Shown here: positions 1 to 7,636 of the stretch, piece by piece
How the letters are laid out: each line of letters begins with the position of its first letter
Numbering within the stretch: the stretch's first letter is position 1
Assembly (NCBI RefSeq): GCF_000272405.2
Contig: NZ_AJZM02000210.1
Span: 1-30,742 of the forward strand
Source: Vibrio tasmaniensis 1F-187
GTDB taxonomy: Bacteria; Pseudomonadota; Gammaproteobacteria; Enterobacterales; Vibrionaceae
Direction: 5' to 3'
Length of the DNA stretch: 30,742 nt
Notes under the pieces: model-generated
The model's database searches: none
What the model was told of the DNA's origin: nothing
The model's input: only the letters and a program-made list of their open reading frames with translations
Program-made: the position numbers and the translations under genes

Positions 1-1
1 A

Positions 2-460
2 TTTAATTACGCAACAAAGCCAGTGATAGCGGTTGGTAATGATGATTTTGAACGAAATACAATTGAAAATGACAAGAAAACTCTATTTAGAGTATTGGAA
101 GAAAAGGGCATCGAATCAAAGGTTATTCTAACAGGAATTGAGACGGGAGCACCTGTGTTGGCCCGCACTAATAACCGCATAATTGCAGCTCCTTATCATA
201 GAAATATAGTTGGTAATCAATTTCTTATAGAGGTTATGTTAGAGGGGGATATGAGTTTAGCCAAGGACGAAATCCAAGCTAAGAACATTGATTATATTGT
301 TATAGGAAATGACGCCCATTTAATGGTTTTGAAAAAATCAGCAAGTGAAGAGGCTCTTATAAACAAATTATACAGCTCAAATGTTCCCAGCTGGTTGGAG
401 ACCATATATGACGATGTTCCTGATGGCTACCGAATCTTTAGGGTTAGGGAGAGTTTATGA
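2..460 (+). CDS. C-terminal part of a membrane glycosyltransferase-like protein (5' truncated)
   Basis: The reading frame is open from base 2 of the window, so the N-terminus lies outside it; the Met codon at 23 is probably internal. The visible 150 or so residues are soluble, with no membrane segment. They carry LARTNNRIIAAPYHRN, which resembles a HRVxxAPYHRN-type motif found in the C-terminal extracytoplasmic domain of large multi-spanning GT-C/PMT-like bacterial proteins. That comparison is from memory. The stop overlaps the start of the next gene (ATGA), so the two are translationally coupled. With a dolichyl-phosphate-sugar-synthase-like enzyme next door, a role in transferring a lipid-linked sugar to a surface polymer or protein is plausible. 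The exact acceptor is unknown. The base composition looks more AT-rich than the housekeeping genes further right. Confidence 0.6.
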   Translation, partial: FNYATKPVIAVGNDDFERNTIENDKKTLFRVLEEKGIESKVILTGIETGAPVLARTNNRIIAAPYHRNIVGNQFLIEVMLEGDMSLAKDEIQAKNIDYIVIGNDAHLMVLKKSASEEALINKLYSSNVPSWLETIYDDVPDGYRIFRVRESL

Positions 461-1386
461 ATAGTATAAAAGTTGCAGTATTACTCCCATGTTTTAATGA
501 AGCGGGTGCTATCGGAAAGACAGTTATGTCTTTTAAGCAGGCTTTACCTGATGCGTCTATTTATGTGTATGACAACAACTCAACCGACAACACGGTAAAC
601 GAGGCCTTGCAAGCTGGGGCTATTGTTCGACATGAGCCTCGCCAAGGTAAAGGGGAGGTAGTCAGGAGAATGTTCTCTGATATTGATGCTGATATCTATG
701 TGATGGCTGATGGTGATGACACTTACGATGCGTCAATATGCCCTGCGCTGATCGAACAATTGGATAATGAAAAACTCGATATGATTATTGGAAGTCGAGA
801 GCGAGCTTCAATGGCTTATCCCAAAGGGCATATCCTAGGAAATAAGCTGTTTTCATCGCTGATTAATTTAGCATTCAATGCTCAATTGAGTGATGTGTTT
901 TCTGGTTATCGAATTATGAGCCATCGATTTGTCAAAACCGTACCCATTTTCAGTGATGGCTTCCAAATAGAAACAGAGCTTACCGTTCATGCGCTACATC
1001 ATAATATGCCAATCAAAGAAGTTTCGACGCAATATCAATCAAGGCCTGAAGGCACAGCCAGCAAATTGAATACCTTTAGTGATGGGCTCAAAATTCTCAA
1101 TTTCATTTTGTTCTTATTGAGAGATGTAAAGCCAATGTTCTTCTTTGGCGTATTGTCTATGTTGCTTTGCTTCATTTCATTGGTTTTAGGAATCCCCGTT
1201 ATCATCGACTTCATCGATACTGGGCTCGTCGAAAGGGTGCCTACTGCTATTTTGTCTAGTTCAATTGCATTGATAGCGGTGATGTCTTTTTTCTGTGGGT
1301 TGATACTCGACAACGTATCACGAGGTAGGCGAGAGATGAGGATCCTTTCTATATTACGAACGAGTGATAAAACGCTATCTGAATAG
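457..1386 (+). CDS. GT2 family glycosyltransferase, polyprenyl-phosphate sugar synthase-like
   Basis: The 309-residue protein has a GT-A fold signature: PCFNEA at 11-16, the nucleotide-binding stretch YDNNSTDNT at 38-46, and an acidic metal site ADGDD at 84-88. Acceptor-side motifs SDVFSGYR (about 145-152) and FQIETEL (about 169-175) follow. Two hydrophobic segments near 227-252 and 264-285 anchor the C-terminus in the membrane. This layout is typical of dolichyl/undecaprenyl-phosphate hexose synthases (DPM1, GtrB), which load a sugar on a lipid carrier at the inner face of the membrane. Start ATG 457 overlaps the upstream stop by four bases, and the methyltransferase follows after 9 bp, so the three look like one operon. 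The sugar donor cannot be read from the sequence. Confidence 0.85.
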   Translation: MNSIKVAVLLPCFNEAGAIGKTVMSFKQALPDASIYVYDNNSTDNTVNEALQAGAIVRHEPRQGKGEVVRRMFSDIDADIYVMADGDDTYDASICPALIEQLDNEKLDMIIGSRERASMAYPKGHILGNKLFSSLINLAFNAQLSDVFSGYRIMSHRFVKTVPIFSDGFQIETELTVHALHHNMPIKEVSTQYQSRPEGTASKLNTFSDGLKILNFILFLLRDVKPMFFFGVLSMLLCFISLVLGIPVIIDFIDTGLVERVPTAILSSSIALIAVMSFFCGLILDNVSRGRREMRILSILRTSDKTLSE

Positions 1387-1395
1387 GAATCAAGC

Positions 1396-2106
1396 ATGAG
1401 AACAAGCAAGGATGAAGACAAAGAGTGGATCGATTATTTGTCCCGTTTTAGTGACGAATATGATGAGCGAGTTTATAACGGCAATGCAACGGGTTATGTG
1501 ATGAGAGCTGGCCACATAGCATGTGAAAAGCCATTTGGTGAAAGTGAACACTTTTCGAGAGTGTTAGAAGTGGGCTCCGGTACAGGTGAACACTTGCTGC
1601 ACGTCAAACACACCTTTGACGAGTATATCGTGAGTGATGGCGATGCTGCGGCTCTTAAGGTGGCAAAAGAGCAACTCAGTCGTATCAATTCTTATGACAA
1701 ACTCACTTTTAACGTAACTAATGCTTGTGAGTTAGATTTTGAAAGCAATAGTTTTGATCGCGTGATCGCAACTCATATATTGGAGCACTTATACGAGCCT
1801 CACTTGGTGATCAAAGAGTGGTTGCGAGTGTTAAAACCTGGAGGCACTCTGTCTATTTTGATTCCTACCGATCCTGGGATCGCTTGGAAAATCGGCCGTT
1901 ATATGACGACAAGAAAACACGCCTTACAGAAGGGGTGGCATTACGATTACATTATGGCGAGAGAGCATGTCAATCCATGTAATAACTTAATCGCTTTCTT
2001 AAGGTATTACCTTCCTGAACACCAAAAATCATTTTGGCCGCTGAGCTTTGTACCGCTTATTGATTGCAATTTGTTCTTTAACTTCCACGGGGTTAAACCA
2101 CTATAG
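1396..2106 (+). CDS. Class I SAM-dependent methyltransferase
   Basis: The 236-residue protein carries the standard SAM fold. Motif I is VLEVGSGTG at 56-64, an acidic VSDGD strand end lies at 79-83, the post-II strand DRVIATHILEHL is at 121-132, and LKPGG is at 146-150. This is the Methyltransf_11/UbiE-like pattern. The acceptor is not identifiable. Coming directly after a lipid-linked sugar synthase, it may methylate a sugar, a lipid carrier or a surface glycan, which is inference from position only. It is the last gene before a convergent chrA gene. The 100 bp between them holds only weak A/T hairpins. Confidence 0.85.
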   Translation: MRTSKDEDKEWIDYLSRFSDEYDERVYNGNATGYVMRAGHIACEKPFGESEHFSRVLEVGSGTGEHLLHVKHTFDEYIVSDGDAAALKVAKEQLSRINSYDKLTFNVTNACELDFESNSFDRVIATHILEHLYEPHLVIKEWLRVLKPGGTLSILIPTDPGIAWKIGRYMTTRKHALQKGWHYDYIMAREHVNPCNNLIAFLRYYLPEHQKSFWPLSFVPLIDCNLFFNFHGVKPL

Positions 2107-2206
2107 GAAGTAAAAGATGCTTTTAGTTTTTGAAAGAAGAGCGGGAAAACAAGAAGTAAGCGATCAAACCTCTCACTTCTTATTTGTCTGTCTATTAATT
2201 GATAGC

Positions 2207-3355
2207 TTAGATCGCCAAACCTGTAATTGCGCCAAACAACATAAACACACCCACTAACCCTACAATCGGGACCTTTACGGTTTTTAATAACCACACACCA
2301 ACAATGATCAGAGCGAAGTCTATGCCGCTGCTCACTGCGCTTGTGAAGATGGGTTGATACAGGGCCGCAAGCAATAGACCAACAACTGCTGCATTCACAC
2401 CGGTAAGCGCACCTGCCACCAAAGGCTTGCTTGCAATCGCCTGCCAATTCTTCAGTACAGCCAGTAGCAATAAGAAACCCGGTAAGAACACCGCAACTGT
2501 TGCGAGCAGTGCACCTGTAATCGGTGCCGATGGCATCAACACATAGCCTAGATAAGTGGCTAATGTAAACATTGGGCCAGGTACAGCTTGCGCAGCGGCA
2601 TAGCCTGTTAGGAAGGTATCTTGGGACAGTTGATCACCAATACCATTTTGTAGCAGAGGAAGAACCACGTGTCCGCCACCGAATACCAAACTGCCTGCTT
2701 GGTAAAATAAACCAAAGACTTCAATGCCTTGAGAGTATGCACTGAACAGAGGTAAACCAATCAGTAGTGCTACAAAAATCACTAGCGGTGTTATGGATAT
2801 CTTATGTGTCGAAGGCGTTGTTTTTAAGTCTTGCGAGGTTAAGAACTTACTGCCAACCATCGCTGCAAATAGGAGTACTAAGACTTGAGGCCAGATCCCT
2901 GGAATCAAAAGTAGAACAATCGCGGTGATCACACACAGTGCTGTTGCCATCTTTGATTGGCAAAAGTTTTTGTACATGCCGAAAGTGGCGTCAGCTACAA
3001 CCACGACCGCGAGTAGCTTAAGTCCGTGGATGATTGAAATGAAAAGCGGTGCTTCCAACAACTGGTTGCTCACTAAGGCCAATATCAACATTAGGATGAC
3101 AGAAGGGGAGGTGAAACCGACAAATGCGGCAATCGCACCGGTTAAGCCACCTTTTTTGTAACCAACCGCGAAGCCAACCTGACTTGAGCCTGGACCAGGC
3201 AGAAATTGACTGAGGGCGACAATTTGCCCGTACTCTTCGTCGGATAACCAATTCAGTTTCTCAACAAAGGTTTTACGGAAGTAGCCAATATGTGCCGCTG
3301 GTCCGCCAAAGCTAATCCAGCCAAGCCAGAAAAAGGTTTTAAAAATTGAAAGCAT
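2207..3355 (-). CDS. chrA: Chromate transporter, CHR family (two-domain)
   Basis: The 382-residue membrane protein has two homologous halves, as in long-chain CHR transporters. The first half has SFGGPAAHIGYF (15-26) and FLPGPGSSQ (51-59). The second repeats the theme with VFGGGHVVLP (224-233) and QAVPGPMF (256-263). Around ten hydrophobic segments are visible. Family members export chromate from the cytoplasm, but many marine homologues are untested, so the substrate is inferred from family. Start ATG is at 3353-3355. The gene is divergent from a LysR regulator across a 100-bp AT-rich gap, which suggests local control. No chrB is present. Confidence 0.88.
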   Translation of the reverse strand: MLSIFKTFFWLGWISFGGPAAHIGYFRKTFVEKLNWLSDEEYGQIVALSQFLPGPGSSQVGFAVGYKKGGLTGAIAAFVGFTSPSVILMLILALVSNQLLEAPLFISIIHGLKLLAVVVVADATFGMYKNFCQSKMATALCVITAIVLLLIPGIWPQVLVLLFAAMVGSKFLTSQDLKTTPSTHKISITPLVIFVALLIGLPLFSAYSQGIEVFGLFYQAGSLVFGGGHVVLPLLQNGIGDQLSQDTFLTGYAAAQAVPGPMFTLATYLGYVLMPSAPITGALLATVAVFLPGFLLLLAVLKNWQAIASKPLVAGALTGVNAAVVGLLLAALYQPIFTSAVSSGIDFALIIVGVWLLKTVKVPIVGLVGVFMLFGAITGLAI

Positions 3356-3405
3356 GATCGATTCCAGATAAATGTTTAGCGTAATTTATGTGGAGTTAGA
3401 CTATG

Positions 3406-3439
3406 ATTCAAATTAATTGTTTTAATTGTGATTATGAAT
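3406..3439. promoter_or_regulatory. Candidate LysR operator region between chrA and the lysR gene
   Basis: The divergent gap contains ATTCA (3406-3410) and TGAAT (3435-3439), an inverted pair flanking an AT-rich core. That core has its own inverted AATTA/TAATT arms. LysR proteins often bind such AT-rich dyads in shared divergent promoters. No clear -35/-10 pair stands out, so this is only a candidate. Confidence 0.3.
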
Positions 3440-3455
3440 GATATGGGATTGATTT

Positions 3456-4382
3456 GTGGCTGATTTTAACTGGAAAGGGGTCGACCTTAATTTGTTGATT
3501 GCACTGCAGGCATTGTATAAAACCAACAGCGTTAGCAAGGCCGCTGAACGTTGTTATGTCAGCCAATCAGCGATGAGTCATAGCTTACAAAGACTGCGAA
3601 AGTTGTTTGATGACCCTTTGTTTGAGCGTGTGGGTAGCAAGATGGAGGCGACCGATCGAGCCATTGAACTGTCCAGTACGGTAGAAGCTCTGCTCAATAC
3701 CATCCAGTCAGAGGTGTTACTGTCTAAATCGTTTGATGCCGCGACTTATAAAGGGACTTGGAAGATTGGTCTTACCGATTATGCTGAGCAGATGTTCGCG
3801 CCAGCATTGTTTGACCTCATCAAGCAATCCTCTCCTAATTCGCAAGTCGTGCTGTTCAATGTAAACCGGAGTAACTATCAGCAAGTATTTGAAGACGCCA
3901 AGCTTGATATGGCGATAGGCAGTTTTGGTGAGGTCTCAAAGCAATATCGAACCACGCATTTGTACACAGAGCAACATGTCTGTTTATTCGACAAGTCGGT
4001 TGTATCTATTGAGGGGCCGATATCGTTAGAACAGTTTGTTGCTGTCGAGCATGCTCTTGTTTCTCCTGCTGGGTCTTTAAAGACTGGCGTCGATAAACGT
4101 TTGGCTGAATTAGGCTTCAGCCGAAAAGTGGCTATATCTTCAAGCAATTTTTTAACAGTAAAACGTTTGATAAGAGGTAGGGAGTTATTGTGTATCGTCC
4201 CCAAACTGGTGGCACGCAATGATACTCAAGACCAAGATACCGTGGTAGCAGTGGAGCCACCTATCGATGTGCCTGATTTTGATATACAGCTCATCTATCG
4301 CAAGGCTAAGCATTTAGATGATAAAAATAAGCTACTTAGAAAACTTTTTACACAAGCCGTTTCATCTGTGGTTGCTGCATAG
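3456..4382 (+). CDS. LysR family transcriptional regulator
   Basis: The 308-residue protein has an N-terminal winged helix-turn-helix (about residues 10-68) with the typical SVSKAAERCYVSQSAMSHSL helix pair and DDPLFER, followed by a periplasmic-binding-like effector domain. The GTG start at 3456 is forced, because a TGA stop sits immediately upstream in the same frame (3450-3452). It is transcribed away from chrA, the classic arrangement for a regulator of its neighbour. The inducer is not known. The domain layout resembles the LeuO/NodD-like branch more than CysB, but this is an impression. Confidence 0.9.
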   Translation: MADFNWKGVDLNLLIALQALYKTNSVSKAAERCYVSQSAMSHSLQRLRKLFDDPLFERVGSKMEATDRAIELSSTVEALLNTIQSEVLLSKSFDAATYKGTWKIGLTDYAEQMFAPALFDLIKQSSPNSQVVLFNVNRSNYQQVFEDAKLDMAIGSFGEVSKQYRTTHLYTEQHVCLFDKSVVSIEGPISLEQFVAVEHALVSPAGSLKTGVDKRLAELGFSRKVAISSSNFLTVKRLIRGRELLCIVPKLVARNDTQDQDTVVAVEPPIDVPDFDIQLIYRKAKHLDDKNKLLRKLFTQAVSSVVAA

Positions 4383-4465
4383 TTGCAGCAGTTGTTTGGT
4401 CATCAATTTTATGTGAATTATTTTTAGAAAAATCCGGCTTATTATAAGAACCCGACTATACTTAA

Positions 4466-4489
4466 TTTACGACTAAAAGTAGTCGTAAA
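4466..4489. repeat. Perfect 10-bp inverted repeat (hairpin)
   Basis: Arms TTTACGACTA and TAGTCGTAAA are exact complements around the loop AAAG. No T-tract follows on the + strand, so it is not a standard intrinsic terminator. It could be the 5' stem of an RNA or an operator dyad. Confidence 0.7.
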
Positions 4490-4585
4490 GAATAGGCTTT
4501 TTGATTTACCTAAGTAAAAAAATTGATTATATCCTAATGATATAGCTGAAAAAAACTACCGGGCTAAACGGACTTAGTTGGTCTT

Positions 4586-4619
4586 AAAAGCGCTAGCTCC
4601 CCCTAGCGCTTTTTCTTTT
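4586..4619 (+). terminator. Intrinsic terminator
   Basis: The 11-bp stem AAAAGCGCTAG / CTAGCGCTTTT encloses loop CTCCCC and is followed by a T-rich tail. It lies about 200 bp beyond the lysR stop. Confidence 0.85.
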
Positions 4620-4750
4620 GTTCGAAGTTAGCTCTAACCCCTTAGGTGTTTACAGGTTTGAGTTGTTTAATCTCGATTTAGAACAGTTAACGGTCGAGCT
4701 CACTGACTAAGTGCAACAAGCTATGTAGACCGACAAATTATGAGTATCAA

Positions 4751-5305
4751 CTAGCTACGAACGGTCAGTATCAAGCCATCAATCACACTGTGGTGGTGAT
4801 CAGAAACCCCAGCAAGGTTGCCGTATTTCGGCTGGTGGCGATCATTTTCTAATGGATGGTGCCAACCTTGTGTATGTTCCACAAAGTGCGCTGCAAAGCT
4901 TTCAGACACCTCTAAGCATCCTGCCATGACGGTATCAACATAGGTTTGAACGATAGGGCTGTTTTCACAAGGCGCTTCGATTTCGTCTTTGATGTATACC
5001 CAGATCGATTGATCCGCTTTAAAGTCGGTTTGGCTCTCTATCTGATCGCTTCTTAACTCAATTCGGTGATAACCACGCTCACGGCGATCAAATTCAGCCA
5101 ACGCAACATCATCAACCTCAAGCAAAACACCATTCACTTGTCCCTCACCAAGATTGACGATCAACGGTGACAAAACATAGCTGTCGTCGATTTTACTCCA
5201 GTGACGCACTAGGCCGTGCACTATCGCAGGAATAGCTTGTCCTGTTTGACCTGTGAGTTGACGAGAAGAGGAGTTGATCAAGCTACCATAACCAAAAATA
5301 TACAT
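4751..5305 (-). CDS. Gamma-glutamylcyclotransferase-like protein (AIG2/ChaC fold)
   Basis: The 184-residue protein starts with the family's substrate-binding loop, FGYGSLINS at residues 4-12. It has a candidate catalytic glutamate (E76) in DRRERGYHR. GGCT-fold enzymes release 5-oxoproline from gamma-glutamyl compounds. The ChaC branch acts on glutathione, but this protein could belong to another GGCT-like subgroup, so its substrate is open. It appears cytosolic, with no signal peptide. It stands alone, divergent from nnrS, and it faces the lysR terminator. Confidence 0.8.
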   Translation of the reverse strand: MYIFGYGSLINSSSRQLTGQTGQAIPAIVHGLVRHWSKIDDSYVLSPLIVNLGEGQVNGVLLEVDDVALAEFDRRERGYHRIELRSDQIESQTDFKADQSIWVYIKDEIEAPCENSPIVQTYVDTVMAGCLEVSESFAAHFVEHTQGWHHPLENDRHQPKYGNLAGVSDHHHSVIDGLILTVRS

Positions 5306-5606
5306 CGCGTTCCCTGTCTGTTCTTTTGTATTTGAGACTAGTCTTACTATATGTTTGGCTTCATCAAATGTCAGTAGTTTTTTATTTTACACACCTTCGA
5401 GTCTAAATGACTTTTTATGGTGTGTTTAATTGACACCTTTTTGACCTCTAAATACACCTTGTTGCTTGTTTTTATTGGTTTTATATCTTTGGCGCGTTTC
5501 ATGCATTGTGTTAGGCAATATTGCGGTGATGATTACTGCACCTTGAATTTGGCTATTGGTAGCAATTCAATATAAGCCACACTTGGCTTGTTATCTGAAA
5601 TGAGGA
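5306..5606. promoter_or_regulatory. Divergent regulatory gap upstream of nnrS
   Basis: No gene is seen. ACACACC (5389-5395) and GGTGTGT (5419-5425) form a 7-bp inverted repeat. Two related segments beginning CACCTT (5392 and 5434) each lead into a TCTAAAT stretch. AAATACACCTT (5450-5460) resembles one half of the nitric-oxide sensor NsrR motif with one mismatch, but the other half-site is poor. NnrS genes are known members of NO-responsive regulons in several proteobacteria, so nitrosative control is reasonable but not shown. Confidence 0.3.
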
Positions 5607-6797
5607 ATGAGTTTGTTAAATATCACAGATAAAAGCGTAGAAGATGCGATTCCAGCTTATCTTCGTTTAGGTTTTAGACCTTTCTTCTTTCTAGGCAGCC
5701 TCTATGCCGTGATTGCTATCGTCGCTTGGGTTGTCATGTTCCAAAATGGTCAGCCTGAAGTGTTAAAAGTGCCCGCGCTTTGGTGGCACGTACATGAAAT
5801 GCTGTTTGGTTTTTCTATGGCGATTGTGGTTGGTTTTGTTCTGACTGCAGTGCAAACGTGGACGGGAGTCAACGGAACTAAACATTATCGATTAGCAGCG
5901 CTCGTTGGTTTGTGGCTAGCACCTCGTATTCTATTTTGGACACCGGCGCCATTGTGGTTAATCTCATCGGTTGAAGCGTTGTTCTTGATCTTTGCCGCTT
6001 ACGAGATTGGTTTCCGTGTCGTGAAATCGAAAGGCTGGAAGAACTTGTTTTTTGTGCCGCTGTTTATATTGGCTATCGTCGCCAACTTTGCTAGTTACGC
6101 GACGATTAAAGGCATGCCTCCATTCCCATCGTCTGCAGTATGGCACGCAATGTTATGGTGGTTTACCTTGCTATTATCCGTGATGGGTGGACGAGTTATC
6201 CCGTTCTTCACGGCCCGTCGTTTTGACTTTGAAAAAGCACAACCACTGGTTTGGTTGGAATGGCTAGCGAACCTGCCTTTGGTTGGATTGTTTGTGCTGA
6301 GCTTCTTCCCGTTGACCTTTGCTCAAGTGGGCAATGAGTTGATGGTATTTGCAGGTGTGATTCAGTTGGTGCGCTTTGTTCGTTGGAAGCCTTGGACAAC
6401 GTTGTCTGAGCCTTTGGTGTGGTCACTGCATGCGGCTTATTTGTGTATTCCTTTGAGCTTGTTGCTAAGAGGCTTGTTAGATAACCCATTTGCAAGCCAT
6501 AACATGCTGCACCTGTTTGCGATTGGCGGTTTGAGTGGGCTCATTCTTGCGATGATCACACGTGTTACCATGGGACACACAGGCCGTGCTATCTATAAAG
6601 GACCAAGCATGGCGCTGGCGTTCTCGGCTATCTTTATCGCGGCATTAGTCCGTAGCTTAGGTGTCACTTTCTTCCCTGCTTACTTATTTGAGATGGTCAA
6701 CATCAGCGCGGGTTTATGGACGTTGGCGTTTGGTCTGTTTATCTGGAAGTTTGGCATGATGTTGTTAACACCAAGAGTGGATGGTCATCCGGGGTAA
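5607..6797 (+). CDS. nnrS: NnrS family heme/copper membrane protein
   Basis: The 396-residue, very hydrophobic protein has about twelve membrane segments. Family features include LRLGFRPFFFLGS near 19-31, WWHVHEMLFGF near 59-69 with H61/H63/E64 as possible metal ligands, and a later LHLFAIGG...TRVTMGHTGR block. NnrS proteins are heme- and copper-containing inner-membrane proteins that ease nitric-oxide stress in Vibrio. Start choice is uncertain. ATG 5607 begins immediately after GAGGA (5602-5606), which is too close. TTG at 5613 would sit at ideal spacing from the same site and removes only two residues. A terminator follows directly. Confidence 0.9.
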   Translation: MSLLNITDKSVEDAIPAYLRLGFRPFFFLGSLYAVIAIVAWVVMFQNGQPEVLKVPALWWHVHEMLFGFSMAIVVGFVLTAVQTWTGVNGTKHYRLAALVGLWLAPRILFWTPAPLWLISSVEALFLIFAAYEIGFRVVKSKGWKNLFFVPLFILAIVANFASYATIKGMPPFPSSAVWHAMLWWFTLLLSVMGGRVIPFFTARRFDFEKAQPLVWLEWLANLPLVGLFVLSFFPLTFAQVGNELMVFAGVIQLVRFVRWKPWTTLSEPLVWSLHAAYLCIPLSLLLRGLLDNPFASHNMLHLFAIGGLSGLILAMITRVTMGHTGRAIYKGPSMALAFSAIFIAALVRSLGVTFFPAYLFEMVNISAGLWTLAFGLFIWKFGMMLLTPRVDGHPG

Positions 6798-6823
6798 GCG
6801 TATTGATTTTCTAACACATTTTT

Positions 6824-6850
6824 AAAGGGAAGCACTGAGCTTCCCTTTTT
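6824..6850 (+). terminator. Intrinsic terminator of nnrS
   Basis: The stem GGGAAGC (6827-6833) pairs with GCTTCCC (6839-6845) around ACTGA, with A-tract and T-tract flanks. It starts 26 bp beyond the nnrS stop. Confidence 0.9.
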
Positions 6851-7144
6851 GATCGCAGCTAGTTATCGCTTTAATTTATCTCTGTTTGAGCACCGTTCAT
6901 TTCATTGTTGTCGATAAAATAGCATAGAAGTTGATGGTGAATCGGAGAGTTACGAACCCATTGAAATCCGGCACACACGATTTACAGCACTGGAGTGTGA
7001 TCCGCTGCAAATATTTGCAGCAATATTCATTGATTTGTGCTCTAATACCGCGCTTACCAAGGGATGGTGTTAAAAGATGCTCACTTAGATGGAGTTATCA
7101 AAGTTGACCGATCCCTTAATGATCTCCCTTAGGAAAAATAGAAC
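6851..7144. other. Gap upstream of the DUF3622 gene, with an 18-bp perfect palindrome
   Basis: There is no protein gene here. The main feature is the palindrome at 7004-7021. Closer to the gene, AAGGGAT (about 7059) and ATCCCTT (about 7112) form a loose inverted pair about 50 bp apart, which could fold in the 5' UTR. No strong -35/-10 pair is evident. Confidence 0.45.
7004..7021. promoter_or_regulatory. 18-bp perfect palindrome, possible operator
   Basis: GCTGCAAATATTTGCAGC is its own reverse complement with no spacer, which suggests a homodimeric regulator site rather than an RNA hairpin, since there is no loop. TGCAAA/TTTGCA half-sites are reminiscent of LacI-family operators. I cannot name the regulator. 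Confidence 0.5.
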
Positions 7145-7462
7145 ATGTCTAAGAACAAAAAATTTGATATCCGCCTTACAGAAAAACGCAACGGTTGGTG
7201 TGCAGAGATTACTCGTCAAGTAACGTCTCGCAGCACAACAGTATCTAAGCGTGAGTCTGGTTTTGAAACTGAAGCTCTGGCACAAGAGTGGGCAGAGAAA
7301 GAGCTAGCATCTTTCATCGCAAACCAAGCTGAACGTAACGAGCGTAAATCAGAGCAGCGTAAAGAGCGTGACGAACTACGTCATACTAAAGAGCTTAAAG
7401 CTGAGCAAGCACGTGAAGCACGCGCAAAAGCTCGTGAAGAAGAGCAAGAAGACGCTGAGTAA
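7145..7462 (+). CDS. Small highly charged protein, DUF3622 family
   Basis: The 105-residue protein is of unknown function and I believe it belongs to the Vibrio-type DUF3622 family. Residues 1-55 look like a small beta-rich domain (KKFDIRLTEKRNGWCAEITR, then an AQEWAEKEL helix). Residues 56-105 form a long, strongly charged Lys/Arg/Glu/Ala helix with almost no hydrophobic residues. This could be a single solvent-exposed helix or coiled coil, perhaps binding nucleic acid or ribosomes. There is no signal peptide. It is monocistronic between two terminators, with the 18-bp palindrome about 125 bp upstream. ATG 7145 is preceded by AGGAAAA, a reasonable ribosome site. Confidence 0.75.
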   Translation: MSKNKKFDIRLTEKRNGWCAEITRQVTSRSTTVSKRESGFETEALAQEWAEKELASFIANQAERNERKSEQRKERDELRHTKELKAEQAREARAKAREEEQEDAE

Positions 7463-7514
7463 TCCAGCTCTTAATTAATTTACAGGTTCCTTAATTTTAA
7501 GATAAGGGACAAGT

Positions 7515-7572
7515 AAAAAAAGCCCCAATATAACTTTTTTCTTTCTAGTCAAAAGTGTATTGGGGCTTTTTA
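7515..7572. terminator. Bidirectional intrinsic terminator
   Basis: AAAAGCCCCAATA (7518-7530) pairs perfectly with TATTGGGGCTTTT (7558-7570). Inner ACTTTT/AAAAGT arms extend the stem. A-tract and T-tract flanks let it serve the DUF3622 gene and the convergent AstE-like gene. Confidence 0.85.
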
Positions 7573-7636
7573 GTTTGTGGAGTTTATTTTCGAAAATGTA
7601 GCCACTTCTTGCTAGTGACTACATGTCATTCATTGA

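Larger units (their letters stand above)
4466..4619 (+). ncRNA. Candidate small RNA ending in an intrinsic terminator
   Basis: A region of roughly 150 nt starts with a perfect hairpin just downstream of TATACT (4457-4462) and ends in a strong terminator with a T-rich tail, with no ORF inside. There is no good -35 match, so the promoter is unsure. A second possible start lies near the AT-rich block at 4523-4545, which would give a shorter RNA of about 75 nt. It may instead be a 3'-UTR-derived RNA of the lysR gene. I do not recognise a known family. Confidence 0.3.
4383..4750. other. Gene-free gap holding a perfect hairpin, a terminator and a possible sRNA
   Basis: I find no convincing protein gene here. 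From left to right the gap contains a -10-like TATACT (4457-4462), a perfect 10-bp hairpin (4466-4489), an A-rich stretch, and a strong intrinsic terminator (4586-4619). About 130 bp of unremarkable sequence follow before the stop codon of the convergent gene. The hairpin and terminator could bound a small RNA or form the lysR 3' UTR. Confidence 0.5.

Noticed and set aside
2112..2181. Weak hairpins between the methyltransferase and chrA
   Set aside because: Stems such as AAAAG/CTTTT and AAGAAGT/ACTTCTT are short and AT-only or widely spaced, so I did not list them as terminators.
4523..4560. ATCCTAATGATATAG, similar to the 5' core of the V. vulnificus add adenine riboswitch
   Set aside because: The matching P2 3' strand, the P3 stem and the closing P1 strand are missing. 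The likeness is limited to one short AT-rich string.
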